Shown here: in pieces, positions 22,219-32,604 of the stretch | How positions within the stretch are numbered: the first letter of the stretch is position 1 | How the letters are laid out: every line of letters starts with the position of its first letter | Source of the DNA: Myxococcales bacterium | Lineage (GTDB): Bacteria > Myxococcota_A > Polyangia > Polyangiales > Polyangiaceae | Reading direction: 5' to 3' | Length of the DNA: 64,000 nucleotides | NCBI GenBank assembly: GCA_016703425.1 | Contig: JADJCA010000015.1 | Span: 186,001-250,000, forward strand | Position numbers and translations under genes: made by a program | Notes under the pieces: generated by a model | Databases searched by the model: none | Told to the model about the DNA's origin: nothing | Seen by the model: the letters and a program-made list of their open reading frames with translations, nothing else

Positions 22219-22243
22219 GCGTCCGCGCACGTTTCGCGGACGC
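22219..22243 (+). terminator. Hairpin terminator after the DUF2892 gene
   Basis: Perfect 9-bp stem GCGTCCGCG / CGCGGACGC with the 7-base loop CACGTTT, starting 11 bases after the stop codon. A weak pyrimidine stretch follows. It would isolate the DUF2892 gene from the DUF1330 gene. Confidence 0.65.
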
Positions 22244-22327
22244 GCCGCCTTCTCACCGTCGGAGGGTAGCTGGCGCGCGCTCGTTCATCGATGGCGCAAA
22301 AACGCATCGCGGCGCAAACTCGCCCGC

Positions 22328-22744
22328 ATGATCCACTACGTCGATCCGACGAAGGTCGCCTTCGCGGCGTTCCGCGACAACGATCGCGAGGGCCCCATTC
22401 ACATGCTCAACCTCGTCCGACTACGGGCCCAGGCAGCCTACGCGGACGGGCGTGTCGTGACGGGAGTAGAGGCCTACGCTGCGTACGGACGAGAGAGCGC
22501 GCCCATCTTTGCCCGCGTTGGCGGACGAATCGCGTGGCGAGGAGCCTTCGAGCAGACCTTGATTGGCCCTGCAGAAGAGCGCTGGGACCACTCCTTCATT
22601 GCCGAATATCCGTCCGTCACGGCGTTCGTCGAGATGCTGCGTGATCCGGCGTACCGCGAGGCCGTGAAACACCGGCAGGCCGCGGTCCTGGACTCAAGGC
22701 TAATCCGCCTGGCGCCGACCCCGTCCGGCGAAGCCTTCGGCTGA
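22328..22744 (+). CDS. DUF1330 family protein
   Basis: A 138-aa small dimeric ferredoxin-like (alpha-beta barrel) protein of the DUF1330 type. GPIHMLNLVRLRAQAAYADG, then YAAYGRESAPIFARVGGRIAWRG and WDHSFIAEYPSVTAFVEMLRDPAYREAVKHR are all hallmark segments. Family members are structurally related to antibiotic-biosynthesis monooxygenases; the function is unestablished. The start at 22328 is preferred over upstream in-frame codons because the domain begins directly after it. Confidence 0.88.
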   Translation: MIHYVDPTKVAFAAFRDNDREGPIHMLNLVRLRAQAAYADGRVVTGVEAYAAYGRESAPIFARVGGRIAWRGAFEQTLIGPAEERWDHSFIAEYPSVTAFVEMLRDPAYREAVKHRQAAVLDSRLIRLAPTPSGEAFG

Positions 22745-22864
22745 GGCACTTCTATTCCCGGCATCGCCCCAGCGGCATCGCAACGACCCCGGCAATCGTG
22801 GTCGCCGATCTCCTGAGACGTCGGGAGTTGCGGCGCCACCGCCAGCGAGGCCTAAGCTACCGCC

Positions 22865-24706
22865 ATGACCCCTTTCGCGAACCCGACGAGGCACCTCTTC
22901 TTCACCGGCAAGGGCGGGGTCGGAAAGACCGCGCTTGCGTGCGCGGCGGCGCTCTCGCTCGCCGATCGGGGAAAGCGCGTCCTCCTCGTGAGCACCGACC
23001 CGGCGTCGAACCTCGACGAGATGCTCGGCGTTGCCCTCGGAAGTGAGCCCACGCCGGTCCCTGGTGTCGCAAGCCTCTCGGCGATGAACATCGACCCGGA
23101 AGCCGCCGCGGAGGCGTACCGAGCGCGGGTCATCGCGCCCTACGAGGGGGTGAAGACCGGCGCGGAAGTGCGGACCATCCGAGAGCAGCTCTCCGGCGCC
23201 TGCACGACGGAGATCGCCGCGTTCGATCAGTTTGCGGGTTTGCTCTCCGGCGCCGACCTACCGTCCGCCTTTGACCACGTGCTTTTCGACACCGCCCCGA
23301 CGGGCCACACGCTCAGACTCCTCCAGCTGCCGCGCGCCTGGACGACGTTCCTTGAGACCAACGAGCACGGCGCCTCGTGCCTTGGACCTCACTCGGGCCT
23401 GACGATGCACCACGAGCGGTTCGCCGCCGCGATGAACGCGTTAATGGACGCACGCTCGACGACGGTCGTACTGGTCGCCCGACCGAACGTCGGGGCGCTG
23501 CGCGAGGCGGCCCGCACGGCCGCGGAGCTGCATTCGCTCGGCGTCGACAACCAGTGGCTGGTCGTGAACGCGGTCTTCCGTGCGCAGGATCGCTCCGATC
23601 GCGTGGCGCTCGCCTTCGAACAGCGGTGCTCGGCGGCCTTAGACACGATGCCGACGTCACTCCGTGCCCTGCCGCGCTACGACGTGCCGCTCAAGCCGTT
23701 CAACATGGTGGGCCTCCCCGCGCTCCGAGCTCTTCTCGAGGATGGGGTCGAGGATGGGGCCGTCCCCCCTTCAGCGGCCTCCGACGCCGACGAGGCATCG
23801 CAAGTGAAGCTCCCGAACTTGTCGGACGTTGTCGACGGCATCGCGGCCAAGGGCTCTGGCCTCGTGATGGTGATGGGAAAAGGCGGCGTCGGGAAGACAA
23901 CTGTGGCGGCCGCCGTCGCCGTCGAGCTCGCGGTTCGAGGCTTCTCGGTGCACCTCAGCACGACTGACCCGGCAGCCCATGTCGCGGCGACGGTCGCCGG
24001 AGCCATCCCGCACCTTGAGATCAGTCGCATCGACCCAGCGGAGGAGACGCGAGCCTACGTCTCCAAGGTCATCGAGAGGAAGGGCCCCAGTCTCGACGCC
24101 GAGGGTCGTGCCCTCCTTGAAGAAGACCTGCGTTCGCCGTGCACGGAAGAGGTCGCCGTCTTCCACGCGTTCTCCAAGCTCGTGGCGCAGGCGAGGAGCG
24201 GCTTCGTCGTCCTCGACACAGCTCCGACCGGGCACACGCTGCTGCTCCTGGACGCGACCGGCTCGTACCACCGCGACGTGATGCGCGGGCTCACGCCCGA
24301 TGAGGCGAAGCGTTTGAAGACGCCGCTCATGCGGCTTCAAGATCCCGACTACACAAAGGTCCTCGTCGTCACGTTACCGGAGACGACGCCGGTGTCGGAG
24401 GCGGGTCAACTCCAAGAGGATCTAAGGCGCGCGAAGATCGAGCCCTACGCGTGGGTCGTCAACGCGAGCCTCGCGGCTTCGGGGACGCGGGACCCGCTAC
24501 TTCGCGAGAGAATTCCCGCGGAGTTGAGGCAGATCGCCCGCATCGGTCACGACTTCGCAGGGCGCGTGGCGATCATTCCGTGGATGACCGACGAGCCGAT
24601 CGGCGTTGCGAATCTTCGCGCCGTCGTAAGAGGCGAGCAGGCGACGCAAGCCACCAATCTCCCCCGCCACAACGTCTCGTCGACGGACGTCACCGACCGA
24701 ACCTGA
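22865..24706 (+). CDS. arsA: ArsA-family arsenical pump-driving ATPase, two-domain
   Basis: A 613-aa ArsA/GET3-family ATPase with two tandem nucleoside-triphosphatase halves. A1 P-loop GKGGVGKT is near residue 15 with DTAPTGHTLRLL; A2 P-loop GKGGVGKT is near 340 with DTAPTGHTLLLL. Cysteines occupy the positions of the three arsenite/antimonite-binding residues of E. coli ArsA (SGACTTEIA, ASCLGPHSG, RSPCTEEVA), so it should be metalloid-activated. It normally energises the ArsB pump and takes arsenite from ArsD. No arsB, arsD, arsC or arsR is in the window, so its partner must be elsewhere. Proximity to the thiol regulon is suggestive, but no shared promoter precedes it. Confidence 0.93.
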   Translation: MTPFANPTRHLFFTGKGGVGKTALACAAALSLADRGKRVLLVSTDPASNLDEMLGVALGSEPTPVPGVASLSAMNIDPEAAAEAYRARVIAPYEGVKTGAEVRTIREQLSGACTTEIAAFDQFAGLLSGADLPSAFDHVLFDTAPTGHTLRLLQLPRAWTTFLETNEHGASCLGPHSGLTMHHERFAAAMNALMDARSTTVVLVARPNVGALREAARTAAELHSLGVDNQWLVVNAVFRAQDRSDRVALAFEQRCSAALDTMPTSLRALPRYDVPLKPFNMVGLPALRALLEDGVEDGAVPPSAASDADEASQVKLPNLSDVVDGIAAKGSGLVMVMGKGGVGKTTVAAAVAVELAVRGFSVHLSTTDPAAHVAATVAGAIPHLEISRIDPAEETRAYVSKVIERKGPSLDAEGRALLEEDLRSPCTEEVAVFHAFSKLVAQARSGFVVLDTAPTGHTLLLLDATGSYHRDVMRGLTPDEAKRLKTPLMRLQDPDYTKVLVVTLPETTPVSEAGQLQEDLRRAKIEPYAWVVNASLAASGTRDPLLRERIPAELRQIARIGHDFAGRVAIIPWMTDEPIGVANLRAVVRGEQATQATNLPRHNVSSTDVTDRT

Positions 24707-24769
24707 CTTCGCGACGCGGGTGCGCGCCTCAGCGCTCGCCCCACGGAAGCCGCTGGACGACGCGTCGGA

Positions 24770-24787
24770 TTGTTCCAAAAGGGACAA
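24770..24787. promoter_or_regulatory. Imperfect inverted repeat upstream of leader-peptide gene
   Basis: TTGTTCC-AAAA-GGGACAA: 7-bp arms with one mismatch around an A4 centre, about 107 bases before the ATG at 24894. It could be an operator or the stem of a short hairpin. The AT-rich centre stands out in this GC-rich setting. Confidence 0.35.
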
Positions 24788-24893
24788 GACGGCTCCGTGC
24801 GGTCGTTAGGTTCGGGCGTGCACGCGGCGCGCACCGGTAAGTCACTGACTTCTCATGGCCAAGGCCGGGCACCGAGCTTGCTTAGACCACGGC

Positions 24894-25127
24894 ATGGCTC
24901 ACCCGAATCTGCTCACCGTGTCCGAAGCCGACCTCAACGCCGTCGTCGGCGGCACTTTCGCCGACGAGTACAGCGTCGAGGACGACTCCGACTGGTTCTG
25001 GTCACCGAGCGAGGCCGACTGCATCTTCACGGGCATCGGCAGACTCGATCCCTATACGGGGACCTCGGTGGCGCCCACGGAGGAGTCGCTGAAGCCGCTG
25101 ATCCTCCTCCGCATCAACAAGGGCTGA
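24894..25127 (+). CDS. Double-glycine leader peptide, bacteriocin/RiPP-precursor-like
   Basis: A 77-aa small acidic protein with leader MAHPNLLTVSEADLNAVVGG (Gly-Gly at 19-20), matching the L-x4-L-x-V-x-GG class II leader pattern recognised by C39-peptidase ABC exporters. The core is acidic and aromatic near its start (EYSVEDDSDWFW), has a single Cys and ends in LILLRINKG. An ATG at 24855 would add 13 residues; 24894 gives a typical leader length. No exporter or modification enzyme lies nearby. It shares leader style with the product of 7849-8286, implying a common processing system elsewhere. Confidence 0.6.
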   Translation: MAHPNLLTVSEADLNAVVGGTFADEYSVEDDSDWFWSPSEADCIFTGIGRLDPYTGTSVAPTEESLKPLILLRINKG

Positions 25128-25143
25128 GCTTCGTCTCCGCGCG

Positions 25144-26103
25144 CTACCCGCGGCTGCGCACCGCATTGCGCGCGGCGCGAGACCGCGCACTCCGCGCCGC
25201 TGACGCCGCCGATGCTGACGGTCGGGGCGTCACGAGCGTACTCCACACGGGTTGGGCGGCGAGGTGTTGGACGATGAGAGGAGCGGTGAGGTCGCCGAGC
25301 GGGCGGCGAAACCACGCGTAGAGGCGCGCGCGCGGAAGGTCCCATGGGAGCGCAACGAGCTTGATGCCGCTCGCAGCGGCGACGAAGTCCGGGACGCACG
25401 CGAGCCCTCGACCGAGGGCGCACAAGCGAACCGCGAGCTCCATCGCCGGGACGTAGGCGACACGCTGCTTTTCGGCGTCGTGCATGACGCGGAGGAACGA
25501 GAGCTCGTAGACGGGGTAGTCGATGAACGGAAGCGTCCCCAGATCGTGAGCGGTGACGCGCTTGAGTCGGCTCGCCGGATGCGACGGAGCGACATAGAGC
25601 GAGCTCGAGATCTCACCAAGCAGCGCTGAAGTGACGCCCGCGTGCGTGGCCGGCTCGAACTGAAGAGCGACGTCGAGATCGCCGCGAAGGAGCTGCGCCG
25701 CCACGTCTTCGGCGCACGGGGTGTGCACGAGCGGCGGGGCCCCGGGGTGAAGGGACAGCCATGAATCAAGGGCGTCCATGAGCAACGTGACGACGTCGGT
25801 CGGGCAGTGAATATGGCAGGGAGCCTCACGCGGGCCGGCCCCTTGCACATCGTTCACGAGTCGCATCGCGGCTCGAACGGCGTCCAAGAGCTCGCGGCCC
25901 GACGCGTTCAGAGTCATGGCGCTGCCGGTTCGGTCGAAGAGCGACCTTCCGAGCGACTCCTCCAAGAGGCGAACCGTGCGCGAGATGGCCGACGGCGCGA
26001 CATGGATTCGCTTGGCGGCGTCACGAAGACTGCTCGTCTCGGCGACGGCGCGAAACGCCGGCAACCAGTTCCAGTACTCGCCGACTCTGACCGCGCGATG
26101 CAT
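25144..26103 (-). CDS. LysR-family transcriptional regulator
   Basis: A 319-aa LysR regulator. The N-terminal winged helix-turn-helix is clear (AFRAVAETSSLRDAAKRIHVAPSAISRTVRLLEESLGRSLFDR, residues about 14-60). The substrate-binding domain follows (CHIHCPTDVVTLLMDAL, then LDVALQFEP). The C-terminal 25 residues are Ala/Ser/Arg-rich and look dispensable. It lies 16 bp from the convergent leader-peptide gene and 102 bp downstream of the end of the lactonase-like gene on the same strand. Its target is unknown. Confidence 0.92.
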   Translation of the reverse strand: MHRAVRVGEYWNWLPAFRAVAETSSLRDAAKRIHVAPSAISRTVRLLEESLGRSLFDRTGSAMTLNASGRELLDAVRAAMRLVNDVQGAGPREAPCHIHCPTDVVTLLMDALDSWLSLHPGAPPLVHTPCAEDVAAQLLRGDLDVALQFEPATHAGVTSALLGEISSSLYVAPSHPASRLKRVTAHDLGTLPFIDYPVYELSFLRVMHDAEKQRVAYVPAMELAVRLCALGRGLACVPDFVAAASGIKLVALPWDLPRARLYAWFRRPLGDLTAPLIVQHLAAQPVWSTLVTPRPSASAASAARSARSRAARNAVRSRG

Positions 26104-26205
26104 GGGTTCGGGATCGATCCCACAGGCGCGGCGGCGAAGGCTCGAGCGGCGCCCGGTGAAGAACCGAGCGTCGACCCTAGCAAATCCGCGCCGCCGCCGC
26201 TCGCC

Positions 26206-27360
26206 TCACTGCGCGGCGAGGCCTGCCGCCGTCGCCGGCAGTCCCGTGAAGTCCGAAAGCACCGTGAGAGCGCCGCTCGCTTCGATGCGTAGAACACCAA
26301 GGCTCGATGTGCCGCCTTCGAGCACGTAGAGGAAGCGGTCGTTGCGGGAGACGGCCATGTCGAGGGGCTTGCTGCCCATGCCTGTGTCGGCCGAGCGACC
26401 GTCGGCGTCGACCAAAGAGAGGGCGCCATCGGCCGCGACGGCGTAGGTCGAGATTGACCCGCTCTTCGTGTTGGAGACGTAGGCGTAGCGATCGCGCTTC
26501 GCGAGAACGACCCAACAGGCTGCGCCTTCCGTGTCAGCGAGCGAGCTCGTGACCGTCGCGAGGCCCTTCGCGACGCCGAGTTGGTACGAGCTCACGGTGC
26601 TCGCATCGTCCATGCCCCCGACGGCTTCCGAGACGATGACTTGGCCTCTCTGCGTGATGGCAAAACCGAAGGGCGTCTTGCCGTTGGAGGCGTGAACCAT
26701 GATCGTGCCCGGCTTGCCTGACGCGTCGACGCGGAACTCGTCGACTCTGTCGGTCATCTTCTCTGTCACGATGAGCGCGCGGCCGCTCGGGCTGAACTGA
26801 ATCTGCGCGGGCCCGACCGAAGGTCCGCTCAAGGGGCGCGTCGAGCCCGGGATGGCGGCGAGGGAGCCGTCGGCGCGCTGCCGGAACCCGGTGATGTTGT
26901 TCTGGCCGTCGCCGGCGTGCACGACGTAGACGAGCCCTTCGTGCTCGGTGACGCTGACCGGGCGGACGCCGCCGGTCGCGATCGTGTCGACGAGGTAGAG
27001 CGCTTCGCCGCGGACCTGGAAGACTGACAACTCGTTGCTCCCGGCGCTCACCGCGAAGAGCCACCGACGGTCGCCGCTGAGGATGACAGCGCCCTGCGAG
27101 CCGAGCCCGTCGCCGCTTCCCTTGCCGGTCGTGGCGTAGCTGGCGGCGCGCTGCAGCGAGCCGTTCGCCGCGCGACGGAAGACGATGACGTCGTTCGAGT
27201 TTGGGTCGTTGCTGAGGGTGTAAACCGCGCCGGCGCGGCCGGCGACGAGCTCGGACTCAGCTTCCGACGTGGAGTCGTCAGCCGGCGCGGCGGAGCAGCC
27301 AACGGCGAAGAGTCCAGCGGCGAGGACCATGAGCGGCGAGCGAACGTGGATCGGGTGCAT
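26206..27360 (-). CDS. Lactonase-type seven-bladed propeller lipoprotein (PF10282-like)
   Basis: A 384-aa exported protein. Signal peptide ends FAVGCSAAP, a lipobox, followed by a Ser/Glu linker. The rest is a beta-propeller of the 6-phosphogluconolactonase (Pgl/YbhE) type: repeats such as VYTLSNDPNSNDVIVFRRAANGSL, WLFAVSAGSNELSVFQV and YAYVSNTKSGSISTYAVAADGAL. Secretion argues for a role other than the pentose phosphate pathway, perhaps surface or lactone hydrolysis. It is divergent from the nitroreductase gene; the 282-bp gap between them holds no other gene. Confidence 0.88.
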   Translation of the reverse strand: MHPIHVRSPLMVLAAGLFAVGCSAAPADDSTSEAESELVAGRAGAVYTLSNDPNSNDVIVFRRAANGSLQRAASYATTGKGSGDGLGSQGAVILSGDRRWLFAVSAGSNELSVFQVRGEALYLVDTIATGGVRPVSVTEHEGLVYVVHAGDGQNNITGFRQRADGSLAAIPGSTRPLSGPSVGPAQIQFSPSGRALIVTEKMTDRVDEFRVDASGKPGTIMVHASNGKTPFGFAITQRGQVIVSEAVGGMDDASTVSSYQLGVAKGLATVTSSLADTEGAACWVVLAKRDRYAYVSNTKSGSISTYAVAADGALSLVDADGRSADTGMGSKPLDMAVSRNDRFLYVLEGGTSSLGVLRIEASGALTVLSDFTGLPATAAGLAAQ

Positions 27361-27642
27361 GTTGAAGGGACCTTTCAAGCGGGGGGGCAAGACGAAGCGG
27401 CGTGAGGTCGCGTTCGTCGGATGCGGCTTCTCCCCCAACCTCCGGCTTCGCGCCATCGCAACGATTCGCAGCCGAGGTTCGCGAAAGTCGAACGCTCTTG
27501 GACGACGACCCTCAATGGCGCGACGAAGGCGCTCGCGTCCGCGACGGTTCGGACGGGCGTCGGGGCGTTCGAATTGTTCGCTCCCCCCTGTTCGACAATC
27601 TTGTATCCGCGGCGGGGGAGCGCGGCGCTACGTTGCAGCGCG

Positions 27643-28422
27643 ATGCCTCTCGTAAACTCATCGACCCTGCAGAAGCCAGCGAGCGACGACCGCGAGAACG
27701 CCGCTCCGGAGGCCGTGGAGAGCAGCACGCAACGTCGCGCTCGCGTCGCGCGCCGGCCACTCGAGTTTCAGAGGCTCGCCCCGAGCGAGATGGTCTTGAG
27801 GGCGCGCGCGTTCGCCAGCGAGATGAGTCGACGGCGAAGCGTCCGCGAGTTTTCGCGGGAGACGTTTCCGATGGAAGTCGTAGACGACGCCATCCGCGCC
27901 GCCGCAAGCGCGCCTTCGGGAGCCCACCAGCAGCCCTGGACGTTCGTCGTCGTCACGAGCGCGTCGTTGAAGCAGCGCATTCGTGAGGCCGCCGAGGCCG
28001 AAGAGAAGACCAACTGGGAAGGGCGCATGGGGGCCGAGTGGATGGCTGCCGTCGAGCCCTTCGGCCTCGATTGGAACAAGCCGCACCTGACCGACGCGCC
28101 CGTGCTCATCGTGGTCTTCGCGCACGCTTGGGGCCTCGCAGGAAGCTCAGGGCAGTCCTCACCGTCGGCGGAGCGCGTGAAGCACTACTATGTGAGCGAG
28201 TCCGTCGGCATCGCCGTCGGATTCCTGCTCTCGTCGCTCCACCTTGCAGGGCTAGCCACCCTCACGCACACGCCGAGCCCGATGGCGTTTCTTCGCACGC
28301 TGCTCGGGCGGCCGGCGAACGAGCGCGCGTTCGCCGTCATCCCGGTCGGCTACCCACGCGCCGACGCCGAGGTCCCGTGCCTCGAGCGCAAGCCCCTGGA
28401 TGAGGTCCGCGTCATCGTTTGA
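27643..28422 (+). CDS. Nitroreductase-family flavoprotein, iodotyrosine-deiodinase-like
   Basis: A 259-aa FMN-dependent nitroreductase-fold protein. RRRSVREFSRETFPMEVVDDAIRAAASAPSG carries the FMN-binding RRS, and SAPSGAHQQPWTFVVV is the motif typical of the IYD/dehalogenase branch. It continues HYYVSESVGIAVGFLLSSLHLAGL, then THTPSPMAFL and VIPVGYPRADAEVP. IYD-like bacterial enzymes reductively dehalogenate halotyrosines, or act as general quinone/nitro reductases. There is no membrane anchor, as in bacterial relatives. The ATG at 27643 is chosen as the first plausible start before the domain; a longer frame reaches back to 27421. Confidence 0.88.
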   Translation: MPLVNSSTLQKPASDDRENAAPEAVESSTQRRARVARRPLEFQRLAPSEMVLRARAFASEMSRRRSVREFSRETFPMEVVDDAIRAAASAPSGAHQQPWTFVVVTSASLKQRIREAAEAEEKTNWEGRMGAEWMAAVEPFGLDWNKPHLTDAPVLIVVFAHAWGLAGSSGQSSPSAERVKHYYVSESVGIAVGFLLSSLHLAGLATLTHTPSPMAFLRTLLGRPANERAFAVIPVGYPRADAEVPCLERKPLDEVRVIV

Positions 28423-28494
28423 CCGAGAGGGGCGACGCGGCCACGGATCGCCCGGGGCCGTCCGTCCGACGGAGCGCGCCGCGCGGCTACGCTC

Positions 28495-29451
28495 TCAACG
28501 CTCGCTGTCGAGGTGCGCCATCTGGGCCGACTGGTAGCGTTCGCCTGCGATGGCGCCGGCGGGAACCATCGCCTCGACCTCGGCGACCTCGTTCATCGAG
28601 AGCGGCTTGTCGAGCGTCCCGAGGACGTCGACGAGCTGGACTCGCGTGCGGACCCCAACGATTGGCATCAGGCGAGGCTGTTTCGCGAGCGCCCAGCCCA
28701 CGGCGACCTGCGCTGACGTCCGCCCGGTCCGCTCGGCGAAGGCGCGAAGACGCTCGACGACGGCGGCATTTTGCTCGCCGTCCTTGCCGGCAAAGCGCGG
28801 CAGGTACGAGCGGAAGTCGCCCGGGCCGGTCGGCTTCTTGCCGCTCAAGAGGCCACGCGACAAGACGCCATAGAGCGTCGCGCCGATGCCGAGCTCGGCG
28901 AGTAGCGGAAAGAGCTTGTCCTCGGGCCCGCGGCTCGCCAGCGAGTATTCGATTTGCAGATCGGCGACGGGCGAGACCGCATGGGCACGGCGGATGGTCT
29001 CGGCGCCGACCTCCGAGAGCCCAACCTGGCGCACGTAGCCTTGTTTGATCAGATCCGCGATGGCCCCGACGGTGTCCTCGATGGGGACGTTCGAATCGAG
29101 CCGCGCAGGACGGTAGATGTCGATGACCTCGACCCCGAGGCGCTTCAGGCTATAGGCCGCGGCGCTCTTCACCGCCGCCGGACGCGCGTCGAAGCCGAGC
29201 CAGGAACCGTCGGGGCCGCGAAGCGCGCCGAACTTTACCGAGATGCGCACCTTGTCGCGACGTCCCTCGATGGCACGGCCGATGAGCAGCTCGTTGTGGC
29301 CCATGCCGTAGAAGTCACCCGTATCAAGGAGGCTCACGCCGCGCTCGATGGCCTCCTGGATGGTGGCGATGCTCTCGGCGTCGCTCGACGGACCGTACAT
29401 CCCGGACATTCCCATGCAGCCCAGCCCCATCGGGAAGCTCTTCTCGCCCAT
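28495..29451 (-). CDS. Aldo/keto reductase lacking the usual catalytic His
   Basis: A 318-aa TIM-barrel aldo/keto reductase. MGLGCMGMSGMYGPS, then LLDTGDFYGMGHNE (catalytic Asp and Tyr) and ISVKFGALRG (Lys). Where close relatives read YYQHRxDPNVPIE, this protein reads IDIYRPARLDSNVPIE, so the tetrad His is replaced by Ala. The YRPARLD variant may define a subfamily. The NADPH site near the C-terminus (VGVRTRVQLVDVLGTLD) is present. The start at 29451 is preferred because GGAGG lies 5 bases upstream; an ATG at 29463 is possible. It is divergent from a LysR gene that probably controls it. Confidence 0.88.
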   Translation of the reverse strand: MGEKSFPMGLGCMGMSGMYGPSSDAESIATIQEAIERGVSLLDTGDFYGMGHNELLIGRAIEGRRDKVRISVKFGALRGPDGSWLGFDARPAAVKSAAAYSLKRLGVEVIDIYRPARLDSNVPIEDTVGAIADLIKQGYVRQVGLSEVGAETIRRAHAVSPVADLQIEYSLASRGPEDKLFPLLAELGIGATLYGVLSRGLLSGKKPTGPGDFRSYLPRFAGKDGEQNAAVVERLRAFAERTGRTSAQVAVGWALAKQPRLMPIVGVRTRVQLVDVLGTLDKPLSMNEVAEVEAMVPAGAIAGERYQSAQMAHLDSER

Positions 29452-29460
29452 GCCGACCTC

Positions 29461-29472
29461 CATTCACGAATG
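29461..29472. promoter_or_regulatory. Inverted repeat between AKR and LysR genes
   Basis: CATTC-AC-GAATG, perfect 5-bp arms, with a third GAATG half-site at 29504-29508. It lies in the 54-bp divergent gap, the usual place for a LysR operator. Assignment is inference. Confidence 0.4.
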
Positions 29473-29505
29473 AACCTATGGCCGGCCGTGGAATCGGACC
29501 AGTGA

Positions 29506-30438
29506 ATGTTTAGTATGCGACACATGAACGTGGTTTATGGCCTAGGGCTCGACCTGAATCTGCTGCGCGTCTTCGTGGTGGTGGCCGAACGCGGGAGCGT
29601 GACGGCGGCTGCAGCCGACCTCTACCTCACGCAACCGGCCGTCAGCGCGGCGCTGCGACGCCTGGTCGACGCCGTTGGCGCACCGCTCTTCGCGCGCCAG
29701 GGACGCGGCTTGACGCTGACGAGGCGCGGGGCGCGCCTTCTCTCGGTCGTGCGGCCCCATCTCAACTCACTTGTCGAAGCGGCGCTGAGCCCCGAGGCCT
29801 TCGAGCCAGCGACGAGCGACCGAACGTTGCGCATCGGCTTGGCCGACGCCGCGGAGCCGTGGCTGGTTCCTGCGCTCCTGCGGCTGCTCCGAAAGGTGGC
29901 GCCGAAAATGCGCGTCGTCGTGGTGCCGATTCAATTCCGGACCGTTGGCGAGGCGCTCGCGACGCGGCGCATTGACGTGGCGGTCACGGTGGCTGACGAG
30001 CTGCCGGCGAGCATCCAACGGAGGACGCTCTTCGTTGGAGACTTCGTGTGCCTCTTTGACTCACGCCACGTCCGCGCGCGGAAGCGAATGACCGAAGGGA
30101 CGTACTTCGCGCATGAGCACGTGGTCGTTTCCTACAACGGAGACCTGCGCGGCATCGTCGAAGACAAGCTTCGCAAGGCGCGGAACGTGCGCTGTTCGGT
30201 CTCGAGCTTTGCGAACCTTGGGGCCATCATCGAGGGGACGCCGCTTCTGGCGACGATCCCTCGCAGCGTCGCCGGCCACGCGGTGCGCGCCAGGAAGCAC
30301 CTTCGCACGGCCGAGCTCCCTTTCGACCTGAGCGGCGCGCCGATGGAGATGCTCTGGTCGCGGAGCGACGACGACGATCCCGCCGGCGCGTTTTTGCGCG
30401 AGGCGATCGTGAGCGTAACCAGGGCCACGCTCGCCTGA
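29506..30438 (+). CDS. LysR-family transcriptional regulator
   Basis: A 310-aa LysR regulator. Helix-turn-helix LRVFVVVAERGSVTAAAADLYLTQPAVSAALRRLVDAVGAPLFAR (about residues 20-63), then a substrate-binding domain starting LRIGLADAAEPWLVPALLRLL. The form is close to the NodD/LinR-like subgroup (RTLRIG ... DVAVTVADELP). ATGs at 29506, 29515 and 29524 are all possible; 29524 (MNVVYGLGLDLN) is equally plausible. It is divergent from the aldo/keto reductase and so probably autoregulated with it. Confidence 0.92.
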   Translation: MFSMRHMNVVYGLGLDLNLLRVFVVVAERGSVTAAAADLYLTQPAVSAALRRLVDAVGAPLFARQGRGLTLTRRGARLLSVVRPHLNSLVEAALSPEAFEPATSDRTLRIGLADAAEPWLVPALLRLLRKVAPKMRVVVVPIQFRTVGEALATRRIDVAVTVADELPASIQRRTLFVGDFVCLFDSRHVRARKRMTEGTYFAHEHVVVSYNGDLRGIVEDKLRKARNVRCSVSSFANLGAIIEGTPLLATIPRSVAGHAVRARKHLRTAELPFDLSGAPMEMLWSRSDDDDPAGAFLREAIVSVTRATLA

Positions 30439-30539
30439 GGCCGAGAGTGCCCAGGGCGCGACCCAGCTGTTTTGTCAGCGACGGGAGCGCGCGTGTCATG
30501 GTGGCCGTGGAGGGCGCGGCGGTCACCGGTGATGAGCGT

Positions 30540-32244
<1,705 letters not shown>

Positions 32245-32255
<11 letters not shown>

Positions 32256-32520
32256 GCTGCGGCTTGTGCTCCCGGGCCCAGGCGACGGCGTGCTCGACGT
32301 CGCCGAAGATTTTAAACGGAAACGGGGGGCGGGCGAAGCGTTTGAAGAATGTGGCAACGACCCGCATGACGAGCAAATGAACGATCACGGCGAGGGCCGT
32401 CGTCTGCTCCTGCACGGCGCGTCCAGCCCAGAAACGGCGCACCTCGATATCCGCGTTGGCATAGCCGAGGACGTCGACGACGAGCAGCGCGCGCACAGCC
32501 GTCATCCTTGCGGGAGACAC
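32245..32520 (-). CDS. STAS-like (DUF7793-type) protein, N-terminally short
   Basis: A 91-aa protein homologous to the C-terminal half of its divergent neighbour at 32605. Shared landmarks are the MRVVATFFKRFARPPFPFKIFGDVEHAVAWA segment here against IMSFFARFTKPPYPTHVCGTVEDARAWA there. The N-terminal strand-helix half seen in the neighbour is missing, and a GTG at 32520 or ATG at 32505 must serve as start, so the copy looks truncated. Such STAS-like proteins often accompany stand-alone kinases. It overlaps the kinase start. Confidence 0.65.
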
Positions 32521-32604
32521 GCCGAGAAGATATCCCCTAATGGTCGACCGATGTGAGGCGACATTGGGGGCAGCTTGGGAGCGAGTCGACCGTGGCCGCC
32601 GGGC

